Source of the DNA: Candidatus Saccharimonadota bacterium
GTDB taxonomy: Bacteria; Patescibacteriota; Saccharimonadia; Saccharimonadales; Saccharimonadaceae
DNA length: 45,887 bases
Assembly (NCBI GenBank): GCA_017432225.1
Contig: JAFRJN010000003.1
Location: 1 to 45,887 of the forward strand
Reading direction: 5' to 3'
Every line of letters starts with the position of its first letter. Positions within the stretch are counted from its first letter, which is position 1. The notes beneath the pieces are model-generated. The model did not search any database. It was not told the origin of the DNA and saw only the letters and a program-made list of their open reading frames with translations. Shown one piece after another: positions 24,440 to 33,064 of this stretch. A program made the translations under genes and the position numbers.

Positions 24440-24520
24440 GAACTTTTCTTTAAAAAGAAAAGTTCAGCAAAAGAAATAAGTTTGAAGAAAAAGGCAGGCG
24501 CATGTCCTGACCTTTTTCTT
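24440..24520 (+). terminator. Tandem hairpins ending rpsG transcript
   Basis: The first hairpin is GAACTTTTCTTT/AAGAAAAGTTC (24440-24465). The second is GAAAAAGGCAGG with CCTGACCTTTTTC (24487-24518), ending in a T-rich tract. The second has terminator form. Confidence 0.7.
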
Positions 24521-24530
24521 TGATTATTAA

Positions 24531-24557
24531 CTATTTAATTCTTTCAGAATTAAATAG
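24531..24557. promoter_or_regulatory. Perfect 12 bp palindrome at the gapA promoter, possible operator
   Basis: CTATTTAATTCT-TTC-AGAATTAAATAG lies just before the gapA -10 box and covers the -35 region. Its symmetry and position suit a dimeric repressor site. No regulator gene is adjacent. Confidence 0.45.
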
Positions 24558-24561
24558 GATA

Positions 24562-24570
24562 TGATATAAT
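24562..24570 (+). promoter_or_regulatory. Extended -10 promoter of gapA operon
   Basis: TGA-TATAAT, followed by a short leader with AGGAGGT before ATG 24596. Confidence 0.65.
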
Positions 24571-24595
24571 ATTCATAAGTAGTATAGGAGGTAAA

Positions 24596-25591
24596 ATGAG
24601 ACTAGCAATTAATGGGTTTGGGCGGATTGGTCGGAATGTACTAAAGATTTTGATGGAAAAAGGCGGGGTCGAAGTCGTCGCGATTAACGATATTACTGAC
24701 AGCAAGACTTTGGCGCATCTTCTGAAATACGATTCGTCTTATGGCGTTTATAATAAGACCGTAGAGGCGAAAGACGACGCGATTATCGTGGACGGCAAAA
24801 AAATCCAGATTTTGGCGGAAAAAGAGCCAGAAAAATTACCATGGAAGAATTTAAATATCGACGTAGTGATTGAATCAACCGGATTTTTCACTAAACCAGA
24901 AGACGCAAGAAAGCACATTGAAGCCGGCGCGAAGCGTGTAATTATCTCTGCGCCAGCCAAAGGTGAAGGCGCTAAGACCATCGTGATTGGCGTAAATGAC
25001 GAGATGGTCGAAGACTCGGACGAAATTCTATCCAACGCGTCCTGCACCACCAACTGTATCGCGCCGATTATGAAAGTGCTCGAAGACAATCTCGGGATCG
25101 AAAAGGCAATGATGACGACGGTGCATTCCTATACCGGGTCGCAGAGAATTCTCGATGCTCCAGCCAAGGACCTCCGGGAAGCCAGAAGCGCAGCGGAGAA
25201 TATCGTACCGACCACCACTGGCGCGTCCAAAGCGGCGGCGCTGACCGTCCCGGCGCTCAAGGGCAAGTTTAACGGACTTTCCATTCGCGTCCCGACTCCG
25301 GTCGTGTCGTTATCAGACATCACCGCCGTAGTCAAAAAAGATACCACCATAGAAGAATTAAATGAGCTATTTACCAAAAAATCTAATGAAGAAAATTACC
25401 GAGGCATCATCGGTGTGACGAACGAAGAGCTAGTCTCCAAAGATTTCGTCGGCGATCCACATTCATGTATTGTAGATTTACCACTGACTGACGTAGTGGG
25501 CGGCAATATGATCAAAATCGTAGCCTGGTATGACAACGAGTGGGGATATTCTAACCGTTTGGCGGAGCTCGCCACGGAGTACAGGAGTTAG
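24596..25591 (+). CDS. gapA: Glyceraldehyde-3-phosphate dehydrogenase
   Basis: 331 aa. Oxidises glyceraldehyde-3-phosphate to 1,3-bisphosphoglycerate. INGFGRIGRNVLK is the Rossmann motif and Asp32 in AINDITD suggests NAD preference. The catalytic site is SNASCTTNC (Cys about 150), with TTVHSYTGSQ and WYDNEWGYSNR. A strong AGGAGGT site precedes ATG. First gene of a run with rpiB (two bases later), rpe and a PfkB-type kinase, combining lower glycolysis and pentose interconversion. Confidence 0.98.
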   Translation: MRLAINGFGRIGRNVLKILMEKGGVEVVAINDITDSKTLAHLLKYDSSYGVYNKTVEAKDDAIIVDGKKIQILAEKEPEKLPWKNLNIDVVIESTGFFTKPEDARKHIEAGAKRVIISAPAKGEGAKTIVIGVNDEMVEDSDEILSNASCTTNCIAPIMKVLEDNLGIEKAMMTTVHSYTGSQRILDAPAKDLREARSAAENIVPTTTGASKAAALTVPALKGKFNGLSIRVPTPVVSLSDITAVVKKDTTIEELNELFTKKSNEENYRGIIGVTNEELVSKDFVGDPHSCIVDLPLTDVVGGNMIKIVAWYDNEWGYSNRLAELATEYRS

Positions 25592-25593
25592 AA

Positions 25594-26043
25594 ATGCAAG
25601 TGTTTGTCGGAGCGGACTACCGCGGATTTGAAAGAAAAAATCAATTAGCGGAGTTTTTGGTTGCCCAAAATTACGAAGTAAAAGATGTCGGGGCGTACGA
25701 GTATAGTGAGGGAGACGATTTTAACGATCCAGCGATACAGGTCGCCAAAAATATACGCGAGAATCCGACGGCGAGAGGTATTTTGATTTGCGATTCGGCG
25801 CACGGCGTGACGATGCAGGCTAATCGCTTCAAAGGTGTCCGCGCGGCGCATTGCGACTCACCCGAATCAGCCAAGCTTGCAAGGGAGCATGATGATGCAA
25901 ATGTGCTATGTATGTCGGCACATTTTATAGATAAGGCCAAGATGCAAGAAATCGCGATGGCATTTCTTGAAACTAATTTTGAATCTTTGGAACGGCGCGT
26001 TCGCCGCATTAATCGTTTAGACGAAAGGGAAGATTATGATTAG
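25594..26043 (+). CDS. RpiB/LacAB-family sugar-phosphate isomerase
   Basis: 149 aa. Members interconvert ribose-5-phosphate and ribulose-5-phosphate. It has FVGADYRGFERK and KGVRAAHCDSPESAKLAREHDDANVLCMSA. The catalytic cysteine region reads ILICDSAHGVTMQANR (Cys66), where RpiB usually has CGTGIGMSIAANK. The Gly-rich phosphate loop is therefore altered, so substrate may differ. It overlaps rpe by eight bases, supporting a pentose-phosphate role. Confidence 0.88.
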   Translation: MQVFVGADYRGFERKNQLAEFLVAQNYEVKDVGAYEYSEGDDFNDPAIQVAKNIRENPTARGILICDSAHGVTMQANRFKGVRAAHCDSPESAKLAREHDDANVLCMSAHFIDKAKMQEIAMAFLETNFESLERRVRRINRLDEREDYD

Positions 26044-26692
26044 GACAGTCACGGTGGTGCCGGCTGTGCTCGCGGAGAGCAAAATCGAATACCGCAAGCA
26101 AATCGAAAAAATCAACAACTTTAGCCGACGTGTGCATATTGACGTATCGGACGGAAATTTTGCTCCAGCCACGACACTCGATGTTTCTAATATTTGGTGG
26201 CCGAAGGAATGGAAGGCCGATATTCATCTAATGGCAGCTTACCCGTCCCAACATCTGGATGTGATTTTGAAATTGAAGCCTTCGCTTTGTATTTTGCACG
26301 CCGAAGCGAGTGAAGATTTACTGCCGATTTTTGCTACTTTGCGGCAAAATGAAATCAGGACTGGGCTGGCACTACTGCCGTCTACTTATCCGGGACTAGT
26401 CAAACAGTATATTGATTACGTCGATCATGTGTTGATTTTTGCGGGGCAGCTGGGGGTGCAGGGCAGCCCGGCCGACATGATGCAAATGGAAAAAATCGGG
26501 ATTGTCCGGAGCATGAAGCCGGAGCTTGAGATCGGCTGGGACGGCGGAGCTAATAAAACAACCATGCGAGCTCTCGCGCACGCAGATTTAGACGTAATCA
26601 ATGTCGGCTCGGCGCTTTCTAAAGTAGACAACCCGACGGAAGTCTATCACGAACTGGTCGCCGAAATTGATAAGAATGGAGTGGTACTATAA
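26036..26692 (+). CDS. rpe: Ribulose-phosphate 3-epimerase
   Basis: 218 aa TIM barrel interconverting ribulose- and xylulose-5-phosphate. Metal and acid-base residues are visible in RVHIDVSDGNFAP, DIHLMA and the aspartate of IGWDGGANKTT. The phosphate site NVGSALSK is near the end. The N-terminus (MIRTVTVVPAVLAES) matches the family's PSILAAD-type opening. Sequence is divergent from the Escherichia protein but complete. It overlaps rpiB upstream, and its stop shares one base with the kinase ATG. Confidence 0.9.
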   Translation: MIRTVTVVPAVLAESKIEYRKQIEKINNFSRRVHIDVSDGNFAPATTLDVSNIWWPKEWKADIHLMAAYPSQHLDVILKLKPSLCILHAEASEDLLPIFATLRQNEIRTGLALLPSTYPGLVKQYIDYVDHVLIFAGQLGVQGSPADMMQMEKIGIVRSMKPELEIGWDGGANKTTMRALAHADLDVINVGSALSKVDNPTEVYHELVAEIDKNGVVL

Positions 26693-27654
26693 TGACTAAA
26701 ATTTTATCTCTCGGCTCGGCCCTAAACGACATTTATCTGATCGACCATGACGATCTCACACCAACGGAAATCGGCGAAGAGTCGATTTTTGGCAAAATCT
26801 TGGTGGGAAGCAAAGTAGATATTGATAAATTAAGCTACGAAGTGGGCGGTGGCGGCGTCAACTCAGCTATCACTTTTGCTAGGCATGGGCACGAAGCGGT
26901 ACTGATGGCAAATATCGCAAAAGACACGGCCGGGGATGCGATTTTGAATGTCCTAGACCGCGAAGGCGTGGATACTGGATATATCGAATATTCCGACAAA
27001 CACGCGACCGGTTCGTCAGTAATTCTGCTGGATTCGCGAGGCGGGGAAAGAACAATTCTAACCTACCGCGGAGCGAGCAAAATTTTTGATAATTTTGATC
27101 CTAATTTACTAGAAATAATCCGGCCAGACTGGCTATATATTACTACTATGCGGGGCGATCTCAAAACTTTGAAAAAGTTTTTAGAAAAAGCAAGAGAACT
27201 AGAAATTAAAGTAATGTTCAATCCGGGCGTGAAGGAGCTAGAGGATAATAGCAAGGTGCTGGGACTACTAAAATATGTAAACGTGCTCCTAGTAAACAAA
27301 AGTGAGGCAGGGAAGCTGGTGCCGGGTGGTTCGCTAGAGGAGCTGCTTTATCATTTGAAAAATTATTGCGAAGCTATCATCATCACCGACGGCGCGATGG
27401 GCGGAATCGCCACAAACGGCGAAGAAACTTACCGGTTTGGTCTTTACGAGGACGTCAAAATTAAGGACGCGACGGGAGCGGGCGATGCGTTTGGCTCGGG
27501 ATTTTTGGCCGCAACTGTAGATGGCAAAAGCTTCCGGCAAGCACTAATCTTTGCCTCGGCCAATTCGACCGCAGTAATTACCAAAATCGGTGCAAATCGC
27601 GGAATTTTAGCGCGCAAAGTCAAGCTCCACCCGATGCCAATACAAAAAATCTAG
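26692..27654 (+). CDS. PfkB-family carbohydrate kinase
   Basis: 320 aa. It has GGGGVNSAITFARHGHEAVLM (sugar binding), ATGSSVILLDSRGGERTIL, LLVNKSEAGKL and the ATP/anion-hole signature DATGAGDAFGSGF with catalytic Asp. The substrate could be ribose, fructose or another sugar; position in a pentose-phosphate operon favours ribokinase-like activity feeding rpiB and rpe. It joins rpe by a one-base overlap (TAATG). Confidence 0.9.
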   Translation: MTKILSLGSALNDIYLIDHDDLTPTEIGEESIFGKILVGSKVDIDKLSYEVGGGGVNSAITFARHGHEAVLMANIAKDTAGDAILNVLDREGVDTGYIEYSDKHATGSSVILLDSRGGERTILTYRGASKIFDNFDPNLLEIIRPDWLYITTMRGDLKTLKKFLEKARELEIKVMFNPGVKELEDNSKVLGLLKYVNVLLVNKSEAGKLVPGGSLEELLYHLKNYCEAIIITDGAMGGIATNGEETYRFGLYEDVKIKDATGAGDAFGSGFLAATVDGKSFRQALIFASANSTAVITKIGANRGILARKVKLHPMPIQKI

Positions 27655-27665
27655 TCCTACCGGTA

Positions 27666-27674
27666 TGATATAAT
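27666..27674 (+). promoter_or_regulatory. Extended -10 promoter of LOG gene
   Basis: TGA-TATAAT with AAAGGAGG further down before ATG 27695. Confidence 0.65.
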
Positions 27675-27694
27675 TAAGTAAATAAAGGAGGCCT

Positions 27695-28405
27695 ATGTTG
27701 GCAAGTGAAGAAGAGCTAATTCAGAAAATGACGATTGAAGATTTGGAACGGATTAATGCGTATTCCAAAGATCTGGCGACGGGACTAAAGATGGTACGGA
27801 CCTTCCCGCAAGGGGTGACGATTTTTGGCTCGGCGAGGCTGCCGCAAGATAATAAATATTGCCAGATGGCGTACGAGCTGGGCGCGGGACTGGCCAAAAA
27901 TGGCCACGCGGTAATTACCGGCGGTGGGCCTGGCATTATGGAAGCAGCCTCGAAGGGCGCTTATGAAATTGGCGGGCATACAATCGGGTTTAATATCAAA
28001 CTATCGCACGAACAATTCCCGAATCCGTATCTGACCGATACTTATACTTTTGAATATTTCTTTGCTAGGAAAGTATCACTCGCGATGGCGGCGAAGGTGT
28101 TTGTATTTTTCCCGGGTGGGTTTGGCACAATGGATGAGATTTCCGAAATTTTGTGCTTGATGCAAGAAAATAAAATGCCAAAGATGCCGGTATTTCTAGT
28201 GGGGGCGGACTATTGGTCGGCGTTTGACACAGTGATTCAAAAAATGGTAGAATTGAAGCTAATCGACGAAAACGACGCGGGGATTTTTAAAATTACTGAC
28301 AATGTGATGGATGTCGTGGATGCGGCCAACAAAATCGGTCATCCAAAAATTTCTGAAAACTTCTACGATGGGTTCAAAGAAGCTAGTGCAATAATGAATA
28401 GCTAG
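27695..28405 (+). CDS. LOG-family (lysine decarboxylase-like) protein
   Basis: 236 aa. Family members release the base from nucleotide monophosphates, in some cases cytokinin ribotides. The Rossmann signature is [10 protein letters not shown], with [16 protein letters not shown] and the defining [14 protein letters not shown]. The N-terminal helix is extended compared with the shortest members. A strong AAAGGAGG site precedes ATG. Its stop overlaps the convergent enolase stop. Natural substrate not inferable. Confidence 0.9.
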   Translation: MLASEEELIQKMTIEDLERINAYSKDLATGLKMVRTFPQGVTIFGSARLPQDNKYCQMAYELGAGLAKNGHAVITGGGPGIMEAASKGAYEIGGHTIGFNIKLSHEQFPNPYLTDTYTFEYFFARKVSLAMAAKVFVFFPGGFGTMDEISEILCLMQENKMPKMPVFLVGADYWSAFDTVIQKMVELKLIDENDAGIFKITDNVMDVVDAANKIGHPKISENFYDGFKEASAIMNS

Positions 28406-29724
28406 AATGGCCTGGTGAGCTTGAGGGTGGGGCTGCTCTCGGCAATTCTAATTAATTCATTATATTTGGCAATTCTTTCGCTGCGGGAGAGAGAACCGGT
28501 CTTGATTTGGCCGGTGCCGAGCCCGACGGCGAGATGAGCGATGGAAACATCTTCAGTTTCGCCGGAGCGGTGCGACATGATGGTCTTGTAGCCAGCTTTT
28601 TTGGCCATTTTTACCGCTTCGATGGTCTCGGTGAGGGAACCGATTTGGTTTGGTTTAATCAAAATCGCATTGGCGACTTTTGACTCAATACCACGTTTTA
28701 ATAGCTTGGTATTAGTGACGAACAGGTCGTCGCCGACTAGTTGGATTTTGCCACCTAGCCGCTTGGTTAGAATTTGCCAATTCTCCCAATCGTTCTCCGA
28801 GAGGCCGTCCTCAATCGAGACTACGGAATAATTTTCAACCAAATATTGATACCAATTAATCATGTCGTCGGCGGTTTTCCAATCGCCGTTGGTCCTCAAC
28901 TCATAACGACCTTTATCATAAGGTGGGTCGGCCGGATCGTCTACGTAAAATTCGCTTGCGGCAATGTCCAGAGCGATTTTGATGTCTCTTCCAAAATTGT
29001 AGCCGGCTTTTTTGACGGCAGACTTGATACAGTCGAGCGGCTCGTTGTTACCACCAGCGACCTTTGGCGCGTAGCCACCTTCGTCGCCGACGGTAGTCGG
29101 GTAGCTCTTTTCTTTCAAAATATCTTTGAGAGCGTGGAAGACTTCGGCACCCATGCGGACGGCTTCATTAATCGTGCCGGCCGAGGCAGGAATAATCATG
29201 TATTCCTGGAAGTCGGTAGCCCAAGCGGCGTGTTCACCACCATTCATTACGTTCATCATTGGCATCGGGATAGACATTTCTTTGGCCGTGCCGGCAAGCT
29301 CGGCGATATACCGATAGAACGGCAGACCTTTGGCGCGAGCGGTGGCTTTAGCGTTAGCCAGTGAAACCGCAAGGATAGCGTTGGCGCCAAGACCCGATTT
29401 ATTATCGGTGCCGTCTAGCTCCAGCATTAGCTCGTCAACCTGCCGCTGATCGGAAGAGTTATCTATCAGAACTTCTTTGATTTTGTTGTTAACATTCCAG
29501 ACAGCCTTTTCTACGCCTTTGCCATTAAATCTTTTGGGGTCCTGATCGCGAAGCTCTAGAGCTTCGCCGGAACCAGTGGAGGCACCGGACGGCACAGCGG
29601 CCCGGCCGGAAGCACCGTTTGACAAAAATACTTCTGCCTCGACAGTAGGATTGCCACGAGAATCGAGAATCTGCCGAGCCCTAATGTTTTTGATAGTAAA
29701 ATTTTCTGTTTCTAAATTATTCAT
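28402..29724 (-). CDS. eno: Enolase
   Basis: 440 aa. Converts 2-phosphoglycerate to phosphoenolpyruvate. Signatures are [23 protein letters not shown]-like [47 protein letters not shown] (catalytic Lys) and [11 protein letters not shown] short non-conserved extension precedes the family start. The -10 box lies six bases before the ATG, so it is leaderless. With gapA it gives part of lower glycolysis. Confidence 0.98.
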   Translation of the reverse strand: MNNLETENFTIKNIRARQILDSRGNPTVEAEVFLSNGASGRAAVPSGASTGSGEALELRDQDPKRFNGKGVEKAVWNVNNKIKEVLIDNSSDQRQVDELMLELDGTDNKSGLGANAILAVSLANAKATARAKGLPFYRYIAELAGTAKEMSIPMPMMNVMNGGEHAAWATDFQEYMIIPASAGTINEAVRMGAEVFHALKDILKEKSYPTTVGDEGGYAPKVAGGNNEPLDCIKSAVKKAGYNFGRDIKIALDIAASEFYVDDPADPPYDKGRYELRTNGDWKTADDMINWYQYLVENYSVVSIEDGLSENDWENWQILTKRLGGKIQLVGDDLFVTNTKLLKRGIESKVANAILIKPNQIGSLTETIEAVKMAKKAGYKTIMSHRSGETEDVSIAHLAVGLGTGQIKTGSLSRSERIAKYNELIRIAESSPTLKLTRPF

Positions 29725-29730
29725 ATCAAT

Positions 29731-29739
29731 ATTATAGCA
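29731..29739 (-). promoter_or_regulatory. Extended -10 promoter of eno (leaderless)
   Basis: Minus-strand TGC-TATAAT ends six bases before ATG 29724. Confidence 0.65.
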
Positions 29740-29831
29740 TGAGCGGATTTCATTTTTTGAATTTATTATGGTAATTTCAAAATTTTTATGTTAAAATTAA
29801 GTCAATAAAGTTTTAAAAGGAGGTTTTTTAT

Positions 29832-31508
29832 ATGGATGGGAACCCTGAAGGGACGCCAAATCCCCTCAATCCTGTACAAGGTGTAACTCCCGAGGTTAAC
29901 GAGCCGGAAGTTCTAGAGCCGAGTACGGATACGGCGGCGGGCACAGGGGATTTAGACTTCATCGAGACGGAGGAGACATCGTACGAGGTCGATGCGCCGA
30001 TGGGGTCTATACAAGAAGTGCGTACTGCCGTGGATGATTATGCAGCGGTGAAGCCTGCTAGTTTTGCAGAGCCGGCAGCAAAGCCAGCGACAATCAGCGA
30101 ACCAGTGCGAAGCGCTGCACCTGCGCCGAGGCCAGCTCGACCAGCACATAGCATAGTAGATCCGATGATGCGGCCAGTCTCACGCCCTAGCGTGGCAGCG
30201 GCTACGCCGGCGGCTCCAGCAGTTCCAGAAGCACCAGTTGCTCCAGCTACCCCAGAGGCACCGGCAGCTCCGGCGACACCAGCTCCAACCACGACGCGAG
30301 CGGAGAATAATTTTGATACTTTTAGCATGGAAGAAGGCTCTGCCGATACTTTGGACCAGAATATCAGACAAATAACTGGCGATAATTTGGTGGCGAGCGA
30401 TTCAATCGTAGAGTCGAAGCCTAAAAACGGCGGCAAGAAAAAGGCTCTCATAATTGGCGCGATCGTGTTTATTATGCTAGCGATCATTTGTGGTGCGGCT
30501 GCAATTGCAATCGTGGTGGTCAAAAATACCGACCGCGTTGGCATGGCGATTGACAAACTGCTAAATGGGCAAATGTCCAGTATCGTAGAGCTTAAAGGCA
30601 CGATTGATTCGACTAGTGAGTCAGCAGCAGACGACGCGCCAGAATCAAGTTCTACCATGACGGCAAATTTTGACGGGACTTTTGACACGGTGTCTCTAAT
30701 GAACAAAGTCGACGCGACGCTGACCTCCAAGACTAGCACCGGCGCAGAAATTGCACTCGACATTGAGGAAATCACCAACAAGAGCGGCGATACTTATTTT
30801 AAAATATCCGGGCTTAATAGCCTCCTCAAAACCCTCACCTCGCCAACCTTTAGCGCGGAGTCTTCGCTCACTACCGATTCCAATGCATCGTTCATCAGTG
30901 CAGCCACCACGCTCTATACTAATTTAGTCAATCAAATTGAAGACCAATGGGTTCTGGCCTCGAGCGATACCACCAACGTCGCCGAGAGTGTATCCGTGGT
31001 AGATAACACTACTATATGTGCGGTTTCGGCGCTTTCGAATTTGCAAAAATATGGCAGCGACCTCGCGGCAAAATATCGAGCTAATTCGTTTATTTCTGCC
31101 ACGAAAGACGGACTAGGGATCGCCAAAAAGAAAAACGAGCTTTACAAATTAAACTTTGACAAGACAAAAATGAACGCGTTTGTAAAATCGGCGGGTACGA
31201 ATGGTTTTGTGACGGCTCTTAACGAATGCGCCAGCAATAACAATGAAGACGAGGATGCCGAGACCAGCTCGACTTTGTTTGAAGAAATCTTTGCCAATTT
31301 ACCGACAATCTATGTAGAAGTTGACGACAAGGACAATTTTACTAGGGTGTATTTCACGTCGACGGTTGAGGCGAGCGGCGTTTCGACTAGCACCAAGGCC
31401 GACATTGATATTTCCTATCCTAATGCTTTGCAAATCGTCGAGCCAGAAGAATACAAAAACTTTTCTACGGTTTTCTCGGAAGTTTTCTCGGGATTCGTAA
31501 TCCTCTAA
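29832..31508 (+). CDS. Membrane protein with long Pro/Ala-rich cytoplasmic part, unknown function
   Basis: 558 aa. AAAGGAGG precedes the ATG. Residues 1-195 are acidic and then very Ala/Pro-rich (AAATPAAPAVPEAPVAPATP), likely disordered. A membrane span lies at about 203-230 (ALIIGAIVFIMLAIICGAAA). The remaining ~325 residues should be outside and alternate Ser/Thr-rich strands with a helical part; two cysteines (NTTICAVSAL and ALNECASN) could form a disulfide. No family is recognised. The overall plan (disordered N-terminus, one span, extracellular domain) resembles the protein at 9838. Confidence 0.75.
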   Translation: MDGNPEGTPNPLNPVQGVTPEVNEPEVLEPSTDTAAGTGDLDFIETEETSYEVDAPMGSIQEVRTAVDDYAAVKPASFAEPAAKPATISEPVRSAAPAPRPARPAHSIVDPMMRPVSRPSVAAATPAAPAVPEAPVAPATPEAPAAPATPAPTTTRAENNFDTFSMEEGSADTLDQNIRQITGDNLVASDSIVESKPKNGGKKKALIIGAIVFIMLAIICGAAAIAIVVVKNTDRVGMAIDKLLNGQMSSIVELKGTIDSTSESAADDAPESSSTMTANFDGTFDTVSLMNKVDATLTSKTSTGAEIALDIEEITNKSGDTYFKISGLNSLLKTLTSPTFSAESSLTTDSNASFISAATTLYTNLVNQIEDQWVLASSDTTNVAESVSVVDNTTICAVSALSNLQKYGSDLAAKYRANSFISATKDGLGIAKKKNELYKLNFDKTKMNAFVKSAGTNGFVTALNECASNNNEDEDAETSSTLFEEIFANLPTIYVEVDDKDNFTRVYFTSTVEASGVSTSTKADIDISYPNALQIVEPEEYKNFSTVFSEVFSGFVIL

Positions 31509-31523
31509 TAACAGAGGTAGGTC

Positions 31524-31552
31524 TTGACATTTTGCCATAAGTGTGATATAAT
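31524..31552 (+). promoter_or_regulatory. Consensus promoter of uvrC (leaderless)
   Basis: TTGACA (31524-31529), 17 bp spacer TTTTGCCATAAGTGTGA, TATAAT (31547-31552), then six bases to ATG 31559. Confidence 0.85.
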
Positions 31553-31558
31553 GGTCTT

Positions 31559-32815
31559 ATGGACGAGAAATTGAAACAAAAACTAAAAGAACTCCCGGCC
31601 GCTCCGGGAGTTTATTTTCATAAAAACACGGCAGGGGAGATTATTTACGTGGGCAAAGCGGCGGTACTCAAAAATCGGGTGAGGCAGTATTTTCAAAATC
31701 CCGCTAATCGCGACGTCAAGACCGCGGCGCTGGTTGCGGAAATCGCCGATACGGATTGGATCGTAGTGGATACGGAGATGGACGCATTGTTTCTCGAATC
31801 CGAGATGATTAAAAGGTATATGCCAAAGTGGAATATTTTGCTTCGCGATGACAAGACCGTCTCGTATGTGCGGATTCCGATGAAACTCGAAGTGCCAGAT
31901 ATTTCGTTTACGAGAAATCCGGTAGACGACGGCGCGACATACGTGGGGCCGTTTTATGGTAAGTTGGCGGTAGAGAAGGCCGTAAGGAATCTCCGGCGGA
32001 TTTTCCCGTATTACAATAAACCTTACACGGGGCGAAAGACTCTAGACACGGACCTTGGGCTAACTCCGGGGATTGAGATTGGCAAATGTACGCCAGAAGA
32101 TTACAAAAGAAATTTAAAAAAACTAATTCGTTACCTTGAGGGTGGGCGCGAAAAACTTTTGAAAGAGCTAGAAAAAACTATGCGGGAGGCTTCCTCGCGG
32201 GGCGACTTTGAGCTAGCGGCGGAGGCGCGAGACCAGCTGTTTGGCCTTAAAGAGCTCAAGAAAAAAATCGTGTTTTCGGATAAAGAATTTCTCGACATTT
32301 CATCTGACCAAGCGCTTCTTGGCCTACAAAAAATGCTGGGGCTAGAAAAACCACCTCGGCGAATTGAAGGATACGATATTTCGCATCAGTCGGGGACTAA
32401 CACAGTGGGAAGTATGGTGATTTTTATCAATGGAGCTTCGGCGAGGAATGAGTATCGGAAGTTCAAAATCCGTACGTCAAAAAATGATGATTTAAAAAGT
32501 ATGACGGAAGTTCTAACTAGGCGCTTAAAGCACAAAGAATGGGAGTATCCGGATTTGATTGTGCTGGATGGCGGGATAAACCAGGTGAGAGCGATTTTGC
32601 CGATTGTGGCGCCGTACAATATACCGGTGATTGGACGTGATAAGTCCGGGGATCACTCGAAATCCTCGGGAGTAAAAATTATTTATGATGGAAAAATCAT
32701 GCCTTTAAATCCATCATCACACATTGCGCGGCTGATTGCGCGAATTGATGAGGAATCGCACCGGTTTGCCATTACTTATCATTCTTTGCTAAAACGAAAA
32801 TCTATGCTAAAATAG
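31559..32815 (+). CDS. uvrC: UvrABC excinuclease subunit C, lacking HhH domain
   Basis: 418 aa against about 600 for typical UvrC. The N-terminal GIY-YIG nuclease (LPAAPGVYFHKNTAGEIIYVGKA, with LKNRVRQYF, LESEMIKRY and PKWNILL) makes the 3' cut. A UVR motif at about 200-235 (LEKTMREASSRGDFELAAEA) should contact UvrB. The RNase H-like domain (RRIEGYDISHQSGTNTVGS, VLDGGINQV, DEESHRFAITYH) makes the 5' cut. The protein ends right after it (LLKRKSMLK), so the C-terminal helix-hairpin-helix pair is missing. Confidence 0.95.
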   Translation: MDEKLKQKLKELPAAPGVYFHKNTAGEIIYVGKAAVLKNRVRQYFQNPANRDVKTAALVAEIADTDWIVVDTEMDALFLESEMIKRYMPKWNILLRDDKTVSYVRIPMKLEVPDISFTRNPVDDGATYVGPFYGKLAVEKAVRNLRRIFPYYNKPYTGRKTLDTDLGLTPGIEIGKCTPEDYKRNLKKLIRYLEGGREKLLKELEKTMREASSRGDFELAAEARDQLFGLKELKKKIVFSDKEFLDISSDQALLGLQKMLGLEKPPRRIEGYDISHQSGTNTVGSMVIFINGASARNEYRKFKIRTSKNDDLKSMTEVLTRRLKHKEWEYPDLIVLDGGINQVRAILPIVAPYNIPVIGRDKSGDHSKSSGVKIIYDGKIMPLNPSSHIARLIARIDEESHRFAITYHSLLKRKSMLK

Positions 32816-32832
32816 ATATATAGGAGTTATTT

Positions 32833-33063
32833 ATGCAGATAGGAACGTTTTTACAGGCAACGACATTAATTTCCGCGATTCTCACCATTCTTTTGATTCT
32901 TTTGCAGCAGCGGGGGGCGTCGCTCGGGGCTGGCTTTGGTAGCTCGGGCGAGCTATACACCACACGGCGAGGGCTAGAGAAATCATTATTTATAGCTACA
33001 ATTGTATTTGCGGTGATTTTTGTAGCTTCAATTTTGGCATTACTATTAATCCCGGTAGAGTAA
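32833..33063 (+). CDS. secG: Protein-export membrane subunit SecG
   Basis: 76 aa with two membrane spans (about 5-24 and 50-72) and the typical loop LLQQRGASLGAGFGSSGELY. It supports SecYEG-dependent export, needed for the many signal-peptide proteins here. A -10-like TGC-TAAAAT overlaps the end of uvrC, and AGGAG precedes ATG. The next gene starts one base after its stop. Confidence 0.93.
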   Translation: MQIGTFLQATTLISAILTILLILLQQRGASLGAGFGSSGELYTTRRGLEKSLFIATIVFAVIFVASILALLLIPVE

Positions 33064-33064
33064 G

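Noticed and set aside
28774-29364. 196-codon plus-strand frame inside eno
   Set aside because: Antisense to conserved enolase motifs; no ribosome site or promoter.
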